Source of the DNA: Metaphire vulgaris
Lineage: Eukaryota > Annelida > Clitellata > Crassiclitellata > Megascolecidae
DNA: 64,000 nucleotides
Reading direction: 5' to 3'
NCBI GenBank assembly: GCA_018105865.1
Contig: CM030836.1
Location: forward strand, 19,490,503 to 19,554,502
A program made the translations under genes and the position numbers. Shown here in pieces: positions 1 to 14,321 of the stretch. The stretch's first letter is position 1. Every line of letters begins with the position of its first letter. The notes beneath the pieces were generated by a model. The model made no database searches. It saw only the letters and a list, made by a program, of their open reading frames with translations, and had not been told where the DNA came from.

Positions 1-230
1 AGCTAAATTCATTTGCATAAAATCCTTTGCAAAAACCAGAACAACGTATGGGATAACAGGAAGCCAAGATAAATATCTCGACAATTCAGAAGCCCGTGGA
101 ACTCTCAAGCAACTAACCTCGCATATCTACGAACGTTTCAAACTACTTGGCGGTCGCACAAATAACAAATCACAGATAATTCACATCCTAAAAGATAGTA
201 CACGGTGTTGCGCAGATGAAATCCAATGGC

Positions 231-425
231 CTACAGTAACGACCGCATAAAAAGTCGGCCTACAGTACATACCGCATAAAAAGTCGGCCTACAGCACAGA
301 CCGCATAAAGTGTTGGATAACCTTCGCCGGGGGCCGCAGGAGAGGCAGTTCGCTGAAAGAACGGGGAGTCGTCTGCATAGTAGGAGACAAAACACAAATC
401 GTCCACCAACATGTATCCGGTATAT
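231..425 (-). other. AGO 3' UTR with open frame after the stop and 31-bp tandem repeat
   Basis: Directly after the AGO TGA the same frame has 64 sense codons before a TAG at 233-231. The last third overlaps three imperfect copies of a ~30-bp repeat (about 228-310, core CGGCCTACAG plus ACCGCATAAA). The extension is Cys/Arg-rich with no recognised domain, so it may be plain 3' UTR. Readthrough of AGO1 stop codons is known in mammals, but nothing here proves it. Confidence 0.4.
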
Positions 426-534
426 TCAAGCAAAATACATAACGCGGAAAGTGTCGGGATGCACGGAAACCGCCCGAGCCATTGCGGCCAAGTTCCTCTC
501 GTCGCTGTTCCCAGAGTACTGACTACCTTCACCG
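426..534 (-). CDS. AGO: AGO exon 22, C-terminus and stop
   Basis: It encodes residues 882-917 ([36 protein letters not shown]) and the TGA at 428-426. The YFA-stop ending is typical of the family. The acceptor is TTTCAG|CGGTGA. The frame after the TGA stays open for 64 more codons. No AATAAA is visible on this strand before the window edge, so the 3' UTR probably runs out of the window. Confidence 0.95.
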
Positions 535-3500
535 CTGAAAAGTCACAATAACCAATAACAAAGATCAATCATCTGAAACGAAACGCCTAGACTTCGCGAA
601 ACACCACAACACGTACTAATCTAATCCTAAGCTTCTATAGCACCGCTTCGTAATGCACAGCTGATGACAGCCCGCCAAATCAAAATCATTCAAGACCCAG
701 GTCAAAACCAGGGTATCCAGCCAGACACCCAGGTGAGTCTATATGGTGGATAAGCCAAGCAAAAACGATGGGCTTTAAAATTGTTTTAAAAATTGCTAGT
801 GAATTAGCAGTGCACACATACACATAAACATATATTTATACACACATATGCACACACACACACACACATACATATACCAACATAGATATCATTTATAAGG
901 TTGTTATTTCTTCGGCAAGGCCCTAGAGGCCTAGATCATGTTCGGATATTTAATTATTAACAGTTCATAAATTACCCTAACATCAATAGAATCTAAAAAA
1001 AACAACTGGAACATATTCGTCGAACCTCACCTGTCATGTTCTTTCTCCACAAGATGGTACCTTGCCCTGAAGGCGACCAGGTGAGCGTAATAGGCCGGAG
1101 ATGGTATGGAAACGCTTCTTGTACATCGTACGTACGTGTGGCACAGCTGATACGTCAGCATCTGCAGCTCGTCTGCGCTGAAATGGTTGTCGTCCCACAG
1201 CACGTGGTAATGAGATGGACGACTGGTTCCCTGTTTGTCAAATTCATACATACTTACAACCACACTAGCTCAAGTTCATCTTGCAATTTCATTATTTTCT
1301 GGCAGGGCAGAACAAAATGAAAAGACAATAATAAACTAGTAAACTAATTAAACTGAACAAGTGAGAGTATTAACCCCTTAACTGGGTATTTAACTGTAAC
1401 TCAATGTAAAATGAACGGATATATCCGGAGTCCCCAGTTAAGGGGTTAAGGACATCATAATAGGGTTGTGAAATTACCTGTATTCCTGCATGGCTGCACA
1501 GGTAAAAATCAAATTCAGTAGGGTGCGTGATGCCTACGTCAACAGTCGTACCAGCAGGTATGTTACCACTTTTGCCCATCTATAACATCACACACAATAG
1601 TTTCATTTTATGAATACTACCCATCCAGACAAACAAACACACAATCAGTCAAAACAGTTACAGACACAACTACAATAACAAATTCCTCCTAATCAAAAGA
1701 CTGTAAACAGGTAAAAAAACACTACAAGTAATAAATAAGTAATTAAGTGATGATTACAAGTATCACCATTTGATCTATTTGTTCCACTGGTAAGAAGCAA
1801 TGTATTCTAATAATGACACATACAGACAGGCATAGTCAACACAGCCTCAATAATACAAGCAGGTCACTAACAAAATGCACAATTTTAGTAGTTTATGCTT
1901 TAGATTTTATCAGTAGTCGATATCATGCTTTTAAAACAGGGAAAACATTAATAATAACAATAATAATAATAATAAAGAGAGGCAAGTAATCCAACATGGA
2001 CTACATGAGCACAGTAGTCAATGAAATGTCAATATTGAAACTGCTGTTAGTAAGTAAGACAAAATAGATACGTTTTTGAGCATCGTTTGAATGATTAAAC
2101 CGATAGTGAAAGCTGAACAAATGCTGCTAGACTATTCCAGCCACAGCTGCTGCAAAAGATATGGCACAATCACCCACATTTATAGTAATAATAATAATAA
2201 TAATAACAATAATAATAACAATAATAATAATAATAATAATAATAAATTAAATAGCCAACAATATATCTTGCCTGATCTTTTCTGTCAGTGCAGAACAGCC
2301 GGGTGTGGTGTCGTTTTTGTACCATGATGAAGGAAATTCCTGGCTGATAGTCCAGTTCCAGTTTCATGCACGCCTCGCGAATCGCTCGCAGTTCGTTCGA
2401 CAGAACCGGCGCGAACTGCCCCTCGCTGACGCCGTCGCGGTAGAAGATGATGCGCGTCGGCTTGAATCGCGTCGCCCGGTAGAACTGGATAAGGAGCTCT
2501 TTCACCATCAGCGATAAGTCGGTGATCACTTCCTGTCTGTGCGTCTGGACTCGTACCGTCGCGCAGTAGCGGGAAGGATGCGCGTCCATGCTGCCGACAA
2601 CCTATTCCGTAAAACAAGGATTTAAAATACGCGGACGTCTTGCGTGTATTCTACGTCCCACAACCCGAACACGACTTCTTAATTCGTTTTTCCTCAAGTT
2701 TGTTCGGCTAAATTCCATTATTTCTGAAAATTATCTCCTCAAATACCCTGTCAAAATCAATATTGCAACTGTCGACGCTTGATATCAGCACACCCAGTTC
2801 AAATAATAAACCAATGTTCCAAAGTTAAGCCCGGAAAGTAATTTCAGTCGAGAAGCAACCGCAAAAAGCAGCGTTCACTGAAAAAAACCTCAAGATTCCT
2901 CGAAACTCCGAGTTTCAGCTTTCTTGTTCCAAGTAACATAGAACAATCACTAGAAAATTCACTACTGGTTTGATAAAGTCACAGCGGGAACATCAATTTA
3001 GTCAGTTTCATTTACAGTGCCCACCCATAGACTATTAACACAAATCGATTCAATTGTGCTACGATCTCTTGGACCGGTTTTTGCATTCCTACTGCAAGAT
3101 AAACGGTCACTCACAGCAGCAATCGAAGGCTTCGACCGGTCTCCCGCTGGGGGGTGGGTGACGTCAGCACCCATAAAAATCACCGGCTCACCGAAAACAG
3201 GAGGCCTGAAATATATATCACAAAACAGTTTATCTACTCTAACAATCAATAAAACTTAAGTACAGTGTTCCAAGGTCAAAGAAAACTGCAATGCATTATA
3301 TTAGTCAACCAACAATATAATAGGGTCAGTGTTTATTTTAGCCACTTTGACATTGGAGGGGAGTTTGAAATGTTTGGGGGGGACAAGATTTGTGTCTCTA
3401 CGCTTTTGGGGAGAGGGGGGGAAATTTCCATCCCCAAGCCAACATATACAAATTTTGAGGGGGGAATTTTAAAGCTTTGGGGGGAGGGGGAATTCTCCCC

Positions 3501-5959
3501 AAAAACAGGCCTAGAATTAGCACTCAATAGGGTGCACAGTGGAACGGTGGTCAGCATTCAAAAAAGGCAGCGCAACGCTGATTAAATGAAACTGCAGCCA
3601 GAGAGAGAGAGAGAGATGAAGAACTGTTGGACGGAAAGACTAACAGAATTCCACGATCGTCTTTTAAAACCCCCGAATGCTCAAACACGCAAATTAAGAA
3701 AGCATTTGTTGTTTATAAGGCCAAATGCAAAGACACGAAGCAGTGCGGGGAAGACCGACCGTATGCTCGGCAAAAGGATGCTGTTAATTCCACCGAGCTT
3801 CACGTTGATTTTGAGGCAGAGGTTGGAGATGGTCTGAGGTGACGTCTTGATCACGTTCTTCGACTGTACGCATTGCGTTGCAAGACCAAACATGATATCG
3901 CCCACTCGCTTCACCTCGGCTGCAAAAACAAAATTAGTGTACACGCAAGGTACAATAATGCATAACTTAACCCTTTCACTATGGCAATCAATATATCCAA
4001 TGTCCTATGAAACGGAAATATTGGTCTTATGAGGCAAAAAGGGTTAATGTCTCCAATCATACAGTATGTATGTCATCAGACTTGCAAATATTTTTCATTA
4101 AAACATTGTTTTGCTACTCAGACATCGTACAAAAGAAAGTCCTGTCTGTTCTCAAAATTCATAACTTCAATAAAATTTCCAACACTCCTAAATATAAACC
4201 AAACGTTTGAAAGAAGGAAAAAACGGTATTAGTGTACGTTCTGCGTGTCAACGCATCAGCAAGTTACTCCGTACCGACGCGACATCTGTTTGCGTACATA
4301 CCATATACGGGGGTTTTTCCTGGCAAAACGACGACGATCAGCTGAAGGCCCTGGTACGTGTTCTTGAGGTAACGAAACATCGGCTCGACCTGATCGGCCT
4401 CCATCGCGTACTTGCAAAAACACGGCTGCCCCATGATCGGCATACCTGCGTCCGTTGAGATCTTCTGAAGCTGCTGCGTGAAACTCCTAGGAAAAAATTG
4501 TAAACCACGCGTGACGATCCTTTTTTTTGGACTTACACGACGATAGCGCTAAATTTTACCTTGACTGCTGCATGTGGGATACCCTACTTATACTCCACAT
4601 GAAACACACTTGACAGATTTGAAAGCACACCTCTTCTGTTAGGCATTAGCAACAATATTTTCTCAGTGAACCAAATTCAGAAAAGACACAAAAGAAAGCC
4701 GGGCTACATCACGTCAAAACACACTTAAGATCCATGTTCCGTGCGTGGAATACTAACATTTTCCCATGAATATAAGCCCACCACAAAACACTTTAAATGT
4801 TTTCCACAAACACCCCATACATTGACAGAAGAAATACAGATTCAAAATTACAAAAAAAGACAAATGCACATACTTATAGGTATGTACTTGTGTATTTATA
4901 CACATAAGTACATCTACACTTAAGTACATGCATGCCTATATTAACCATTACATCGCATATATCTGTGGTTTGACAAGTCTTACCTAAGTTGGTCCTCTCC
5001 AACATTGCGCTGTTGAGCGAAACAGGCGATTGCCCAGATTCGTATCTGAATTCCCTGGTAGAGCTGTTTGCCCCGCATATCCCAAACTCCCTGGTTCGGA
5101 ATCACCTGAGCCCGCGTCTGTTTAAAGCATTTACGTTACACATTTACATCACACAACATTTGTAAACATTAAACTTGCCAACCGTAATCGAAACACAGCA
5201 AACTCGAAAAATCATGACTGCGAAGAGGACCAAAATTTCAATAACATCTCAAGCGTACAAGAACAAAACTAGGCAAAATGCAAACATGCCCGCTTCAGCC
5301 ACTAATTGTGCGGCAATCCTGAACATAATCATTACAATAGCCATGATGTACACTTTCAGTGCATACATTTGATAAATTTTCAATAAGCAACACAAAAAGT
5401 TATACTAATATTTTCAATCTGGCATTAAAATAAAAGACAAATATAAATTATTAATCATTCATTGGGTAAATATTAAAACAAATCGGAAGAAACTCCGCCC
5501 CACCCTTCCTCCGTACTGCAGCCGAGGCACGGGTAGAATGCGCCCCTGTATGTCGACCATCTGGTTCGAAACGGTTATTCCAAATTCTTGTAAATATGGA
5601 TCAGAATTGAAGTTTGCTTTCATAACCTAAGCAATAGGATACAGCAATACAATCCAATACATTAATAACCTTTCAAATTCACCCACAAAACACCATTGGC
5701 ATAAACTTGGAAGATAATGCGGGTGCTCAGGCCCAACCCCTATACCTTCCCCTTCCCAATGATAGCCTCTCAAAAACTGGAGGGGACTCGAGCCTATAGG
5801 CCCAATAGAAGTCTATGCCTATGCTAAATACCATATAAATACAGGGTGGCACAAAAAACTGGACTAGTCACATTTAGGTTTGCATTTAATATAGTCCGTT
5901 TTTTTTGCGCCACCCTGTAGAAACAAGTAACATTAGCAGATTATCAGCAGCAGTAGCAG

Positions 5960-6018
<59 letters not shown>

Positions 6019-9000
6019 AGATTAATAATTCGTCAATTCAGTAAACATAAATAAAACTTACTAAATTATTTATTTCTTTTTCCCGATCAGGGGCTGATCG
6101 TGCGGTTGCCTGAAATTTTTAAATAGATTCAATTAATTTAATAGTATTTCTTCAGTCGCTGAAAATCTATACTACCACGAAAACCGACCAACGTACATGA
6201 ATGACTGAAGATTATCCATATTTCAGATCACCAGATGGCAGTACGATCAGAACATGAACTGTTATAAAAGAAAATGAAGATGTGCTGATGCGATCTTGAT
6301 GTGTTTAAGAATTCATTTAAAGTACAACGTGTTGCCTAATTACCAACAAACCTTATTTTAAAAAACAGAGCTCCAAGCAGTTAAATTCTCACCTTGATCA
6401 TAGTCGATGTCTGATTGTCTGTCAGCTTTTTAATGCATCGTTGTCCATGAACAACGTTACAAACCTGGAAATATCAAACAAGCATTCAAACTCACTGCTT
6501 AAAGTACATTACACAAGAACATTATACTTTACATTACACAAGTACATTATACTTTACAATTACTTCTGCGACGTAAGCAGCCAGTCACTTTTTTGCTTCC
6601 AATGCAATTTTAATTACTCTGCATTAACAGAAAACAAGACAAAATACAACTTAGAAACACAGTTCAGCATTATTCCATTTAGCAGATTTGAAATAAAAAA
6701 TTATCGATAAACTATAAAAACAGCCACAGATTAAAACCTGAATTAAACTCATCGTGAAGAATGCAAGCAGCAAAAACCATAGATCTGCACCCTATTCTCA
6801 GCAATATGTCATAAATAAAACAAATTGGAGACCGGTTTCAGCACCCAAAGATATAAAAAACAGCCATAAACAAAATTAATCTTATAATGTCTGATATAAA
6901 ATTATGTTACTAAATGTTACAGCAAAACCTAAATAAAATTACATACCTCAAGAGGCAAATAGGTATGTTTCTGTTCCTGACCAACTTGCAGACAAGGCAG
7001 ATGAGGAAACCTGAAAGTTACAACTGGCAATCGAAAAAACAAATCATACAACTCATAAATTTTAAAAAATTCACAAAGCAACCAGATCGTAAAAAGAACT
7101 GTAGGAAAATATTTGAGAACAGCCTTCCATATTGAAGCTCTCCAGTCCAAAGTTCTGTTAATCTACAAGTGAAGGTATTAGAGGTGCTTACTGTAGCTTG
7201 ATGTGGTATCGTTCGTTGAAATATTTTGCAACCGTGCATTCGACTGTCTGTCCAGATTCTAACTGCAGCGGAAACCTTGTAAATAACGACATTTAACAGA
7301 AACACAAATGAATATAATGTGTTGATCTGAAACAGCTACGCTACACATTAACGAGTAATCTTTGCATGATTTCGTAAATTCAGTCTAGTTTTTTGGCCAA
7401 TTAGTAGTGAGATTGCAATTGTGAAGCAAGTCGGTCAACGCCGTCCACTCACGACTGTGTCTGCGCCGGGCGTCGCGTGACGTTACAGACGCGATACTTT
7501 CTCCTCATTGTACCGCAGTGCGTGATCTCCACTTTAAGGCCTGCCTCATAAACAATCGCATATATCTGCATTAGAACGAATAACACAGACATAAATAAAC
7601 TGACAATTTAAAATAACAAAGTATGTTAATTGGACAATTTATATAGCACTGTAGCATAGTTAAAAATACCAAAGTCAAAAGCATTTAATAAAACTGTAAA
7701 CTGTAAAAGTAAACTGTACAAATCACGGAAATAAACACTTATCAAGTACCTAATCATCATCACCACCACCACCACCACCATTACCATTTTTCGCAGCTTT
7801 ATCTCATTCTTGACCAGGGTATTAATAAATTCAATTAAAAAGTTCAAACTCTTCGTTCTTCTGCCATGCTATCTCTCCATATCAGCAAATCTCATATTTT
7901 GGTGGATTACGAATAAGCAGCTTTTAAAGCCTGTCTATAAGCAATAAGAATTTCAAATCGAAATGTTCAATATATCTAAAATGCTGATTGAAAGCCACTA
8001 CAACAAAAGAATATCATTACCAAAGAAGGACCTCACCGCAATCACTATCATAAACCCCCATACACTACTTCTATAGTGCCTCAAACAGCTCTAGAGCTGC
8101 CTATAAACAATGGGAAAGTCAAATGGAAATTAAAGCTCATTCTTTTCACTTTCACCTACAGGCAGGTGCAAATAGGTTAAAAAATTAACCCCTTTATCGT
8201 GTATTTAACTGTAACTCAATGTAAAATGGACGGATATATTCGGGATTCCTGGTAAAAGGGTTAATTAAATTAATCAAAACATTCGATACAGAATAAACAA
8301 TGTAACGGTCATTGCCGTACCTTTGATCTCCTTTGTGAATTTAACTCGCTGTGAATCGGTCAGAGGGCGCTTCTGGTCGTGTATGTCGTGAATGTCGAGC
8401 GTCTCGGCCATGAACTGAATGACGGGCTGTGCTTTGTAGAATGCAGTGGCCGAAACTGAAATGATAAATCACCGTTAACCCCTTAACTGGGGAATAAATC
8501 TGTAACTCAATGTAAACTGGACGGCTCTGAGCCGTCGCGCCCGGTTAAGGGGTTAACCTGCCATCTCAAAACTATAATGTAACCAACAACTAACAACCGA
8601 TACAACTTATCAGGTGCGAGTCAAGAAAGCTATTACAACAGACGAGATGCTACCAACTTACTTATTTATCAAGGCAGTAATTAATAATTCTGCTTCAAAA
8701 GTTGATCTTACTGGCCTTTCTGACTTGACCTGGTTCCAATTTGGATCGGATTTGGTGCGCCATTGGCTGGGACCCTAGACCTTGTGATAGTGGTGCCATA
8801 GAAGTTTGATTGATTAATTGATTGATTGATCAATAAGCTCTTAGTACAAATTTAAAATGGATATTTGTCTAAGTAAGCTATAACTGTAACTAGAACTATA
8901 ACAGTAACTAGAACTATAACTAGAACTATCACTGTAACTAGAACTATCACTGCAACTAGAACTGCTTCTAGTGACTTCAAGACAGTTGATTTGCTAACTC

Positions 9001-10230
9001 TACTGTATGCCAATTACTAGCTCGACGCCAATTGCTAGCTCTATGCTAACCATCGATATTCAGCATCATTTTCCAGTGAGACGGTTGAACGCTTTGATGA
9101 AAACCGAACCAGACTTCGCGACCCCCGCCCAACGGATGCTCGCTGCCCTCGGGAGGCGTGAAGAACGGAAGGCCGGCCGGGTGGGGCCTAAAAGAACAAA
9201 CTCTGAAAATAGGCTCTTCATCAAATCAAGAAAACACGTACACAAAACAGCAAAATTACCGTCCAAAAAACCCGAAACCACAATTAGAAGAGCTTCCATT
9301 AAATTCTCACAACTAGCGAATACGAACATTATCGAGCAGTGCAAAACTAACGTGTTTTTAGCGACAGAAACCGTAATTATCCCAAACCATAATTTGTTCA
9401 GAAATCTTCACAAGATGTTAGCCAACCTGTGTGACCCAGAACTCTGAGGTGGAGTGAAAAACGAACGTCCAACAGCTGTGTACCTGCACGAATAAACATA
9501 ATCATTCACGATACCATATAACTTTGAAAATTCGCCCAAATCTGCAAATTCAGCAAACAAGACTATCGGTAATAGTAAACCTATAATATTTAACCAAAAA
9601 AATTCCAAATTCGCTAGCCACAAATCGAAAACATGGATTCCAACAGCGGCCATTGGCCTGTGTGATGCCACCGTGCGGTATCTCTCTATATAATTTGGTC
9701 GTTCACTCAGTAATGCGTGAGCTTTATGATTAGCTAATCTGCAAACTTGGGGTCTAAGCTAAGACATTTGTTTTGCATATACCTACCTTCGATGGTAAAA
9801 TTTCGATACCCAACACATGTCATAATAGTTCAAAATCGAAGCAGAAAACCTCTTGACTTACGTCATGCTTGACAGATGCCTCATGATGACGTCGAGCGCA
9901 ACGATGGCGTCCGCTGGAATCTGAGTTTTCCCGTCGAGTGCTTCGTCCAAAGTGCAGAAACTAACTTGAGTGACGAACTTTATGGTCACTCGAAATACCC
10001 TGTCACGTCCTTCACCAGGCAACGTCACTTCGAGCTCAACCTAAATACATGACAAACTCAATGGTTACAATAATATTCAATGCAGAACAAAATCAGAATT
10101 GGCATCCATTGGCACCAATTGAACCGATAAAACCAGAAATTTACGAATTACATTACACAAGCAAATACATATTTTAAATCAAGCACTAAAACTCTGACCT
10201 ATTTAGATTTTCTCAATTATTTAGCAGTAT

Positions 10231-10318
<88 letters not shown>

Positions 10319-11764
10319 ACCAGACAGATTCCACACTCCAGCCTTCTCTTTCAAGGTTTTATACTTGCTCTCTGTTGTATTATGAAATCGATTCCCTGTT
10401 TGACATTAGTCAATGGAAGGACTATTGCTACAGTAGACAGTAGATATACAGTATACAGTAGATGTGCAAAAATTCAGAGGAGTTTGAAATGAATTAAAAC
10501 CACATTTTCTTGTGTCCCCATCTTTAATGTGTCAAATCATTCCAGGATTGTCAATATATTCCATCTCAATTTTATTCTAGAGCGTTTGAAATGCCACAAA
10601 ATGGTGAGCCTATGGAAGGACTATTGTTACAAGCTATAGATATGCAAAAATTCAGAGGAGTTTGAAACGAATTAAAACCACAATTTCTTGTGTCCCCATC
10701 TTTAATGCGTCAAATCATTCCGGGACACGTCATTTGGCCCGCCGCCCAAAAAGTCTTGACACCCCTGCTCTAGCATCATTGTCCTTTGTGGTCCATTTTG
10801 CATCTTCCCTGCCATCTACCCCACTAGTACCTCTCTTAGTAGGTACGTTTCTTCTCTCAAAACATTACCTATCCACTTCATTTCTAGCAATGCAGTCAAA
10901 GCAATATCGTAGCTACCTTTTCTCGACCGATGGGAAGAGGGTCGTGGCTGTAGAGGTTCTTTCGACCGTCGAAGACCGGCATCTGACCATTGAATACCTT
11001 TTGAGAGTATGCCTTGACCATGGTGTCAACAATCTCCCTAAAATTTTGCACAGACTTGGACTTTGAGACCCAAAATAAACACAGAATTTATTTCTTCTTA
11101 AACTCAACTATAATTCAGCTGCTGTTGTTTGACAAAACTGCAAAAAATATAATTATTTAATTAAGAGGCTGATTATTTTTACTATGAAACTACTAATCAA
11201 GAGCACTATAAAAAGCAAACTCTTATAAGAAAAATTAATGAAGGAATGTGCAATATATATTACTACAGAAAACAGAAATTACTTTTCAGCTTTCAGGCTG
11301 AATTACTAATTGTAACAAGAAACAAGTCAATGGCAAATTTTTACATGTTACATAGAATGTCTTCATCTGACAAAGGCAGAAATTACTAAATTGAAATGAC
11401 AGAAAAAATAATAAGTAAGATCCCGTACCTGTTGACCCTACGAGGACACTTGTCCGGTGATATGCTAACTTCATAATGATGAATGAAACCGCGAGGAATA
11501 CGGACTTGAAAATGATTGGCCCTGAGAAAAATTGGTTGGCCCTCCGACCCGTGGTTCGGCCTCCGTGGACTCCGAAATTCAACTAGAGGCACCGCTGCTG
11601 GAAGGCCAATCGTGGTGGGCGGGACCAGTGTTACTGAAAAGCCCACAAAACCACCAAATTGTGGCACTGAATATACACTTCAATGCAACAAATCTCTGCT
11701 TAGGTCCTATAGCAGCAATTCAAACTCAATTTGGAATTTTAAACTTGAGTATTCCAAACTAAGG

Positions 11765-11853
<89 letters not shown>

Positions 11854-14243
11854 CTCTCTCCCCTCCACACACACACACACACACATATATATACACACAC
11901 ACATATTTATATACATATATATACACCCACATACAATTATACATATGAAATTACAGATACATATAAATTATGTAAATATATATGTATATGTATATATGGA
12001 ATTAAATAATGAACTCGGATATACTGTCCTTACTTGCTGAGGGTGGAGCAATGGGGCCAGGTGTCAGAGGTGAAACAATGCCAGGTATGATACTTCCCAC
12101 AGCAGGTGTGGTGGCCGGAGGGCGTTGCACCGATTGACCTATAAAGCAAAAATTCTGTCTCTAATTACCGGTACTATAGAAAAGGCACCTTTCAAATAGC
12201 ACAGCTCTGCTGTCCAAGTGTTTTATTCATTTTCTTTCAACATTTTTAACCCAGTAATGGGCCAGAGATACGGAACAGCCAAGCAATTTTATTTTATATT
12301 ATAATTATTAATAGCAATGCTTACCAGCAAAACCGTAGTTCATAATGAATGGAAACAAATATAAGCCAATGTGCTGTTAAACCCTTTTGTGTGTTACTGG
12401 TAAATGTAATATTGTGGTACAGAAGAATTTTCTGAAAATGTGAGGAACATAATACTACATTTTGTATAGGAAGTGACATTCAGTCACTGTTACGAACGTA
12501 TTATTACTGTACATTTAGTTCGTATTTTCAGTGATTCGGTACGCGGTGTTACCGAATCACAAAATCTATGGAAAACTTTATCAAGAACTAGAAATAAGTG
12601 CAACAATTTTTGTCGTTTCAACTACGTGTTTTAATTTTTAGGCACATTAATTTTTAGGCACAAAAACTCCACAGTGTGCAAAAGAGACATTTTTCTTCCG
12701 TGGTAAAACGGTTAATATGAATCACACCTCTGTATGGGGCAAATGTTTTTAAGATAAAGCAGATTCATAATAAGAAAACTTAACCATATACTCAGCAGAA
12801 AAAAAGAGATTTAGTAAATCTGACCACAGAAAATGACAAATAATTGAATGGAACAAGGGTACAGAATTCAAAACAAGAAGCCATACTTCCGTGTTATTCT
12901 GCCAAAATGGCTGCCGATTCAGTCGGCTTCTGACCCCATTTCATCTACAAACATCTATCTACCTGATAAGATATAAGTCCTGCCCCAGAAAACCAATAAT
13001 ATTCCATCACTAAGCAAACAGTTCTGACACCAGATCAAATAAAGGTCGTGGGACATTCAGTGTGATATATTTTGAGAAAAAAATACGTCCATTTGTCAGT
13101 ACACTCCTGAATCATACTGACAGTTACACGAATATCCTGGATCAGCCAGGCAGGCCTACAACGATCGATCGACAGTCTTGCCTTCAAAACTGCAGCTTCC
13201 TATCAAAGATGTCAAATCTTTTAGGTAATAGATATCCTCCTCACTAAAACATCTGTCATAACTGACATCAAATTTATCCACTGATAGTCCATCCATTAAG
13301 TCTATAGTAATTACGAATAACTACAGAATCCAAAGATAGGATAACTTAAATGCCTATATATCCTTCTACTACACTACTACGGCTTCCAGCAGCTTCTGCT
13401 GTTAAAATAGATCACATGCAGGAAATAAAGCAGCCTTCTTTTAGCCACGTATTTTCCCAAGATGCCAAAGAATTACATTGCTTGCCCTGCAGCGCTATTT
13501 ATAACTGACCCAGGCTATCTCAACATCGGACCTACTGACTCAGGTAGAGGCTGCTATGGTCAAGTGTAGGATTTAACACAAAACCAATAATTAACAGCCA
13601 TGCCTACAGCAGGCCTAGGCAGATTATTGACAAAGCCACTAGTTCCTCATTAAATGACTTATCACTTTCAAGCACATTTTCACAATGTTCTTACTATAGA
13701 CCCTGCCTGCAAAAAAGTGAAATAGTATGTAAGTGCAGACTGGCATAACTGTAACAGTGCAACGCAATAAGCAGAGGTGTTTTGAACCAGGTGCATTTAA
13801 AATGAGAGATCAAGAAAAAAATTGGGATTTTCGTTATTAATTCTAAGAATGAAGATAAGATTCTTTACATAATTAACACACAAACTGGCAAAATTGTAAT
13901 CACAATGAACATGGCCATTTTAACCCCTTAACTGGGGATCCTGGATATATCCGTCCATTTTACATTGAGTTACAGTTAAATACATGGTTAAGGGGTTAAG
14001 CATAAAGCAGCTTACAATGAAGCAATGTAACATTTGCATTTCTATTTGAGCCACAAATGACACAAAACCAGAATAAGTGTTTGTACACAACATGCCATTG
14101 TTAACTATTGGGCCTGAACAACAAGATAAAATAAGAGGCTGACAACTCAACTTGACCAATAGCCATCTCACTCCTGGAACCTATGATGACTAGCAAGGTT
14201 TCAGTATATGTAGTCAACTCCAAGCATATATCTGTTTATTAAC

Positions 14244-14321
<78 letters not shown>

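Noticed and set aside
2091..2327. Asn-repeat and Tyr-repeat frames over AAT tracts (also at 15.9, 56.1 and 61.7 kb)
   Set aside because: Translation of trinucleotide microsatellites in introns.
9007..9447. 146-codon plus-strand frame opposite Argonaute exons 6-7
   Set aside because: It is antisense to conserved coding exons, which explain the open frame.
12532..12558. Inverted repeat GTGATTCGGTA / TACCGAATCAC as a transposon
   Set aside because: Too short, with no target duplication or further copies in the window.
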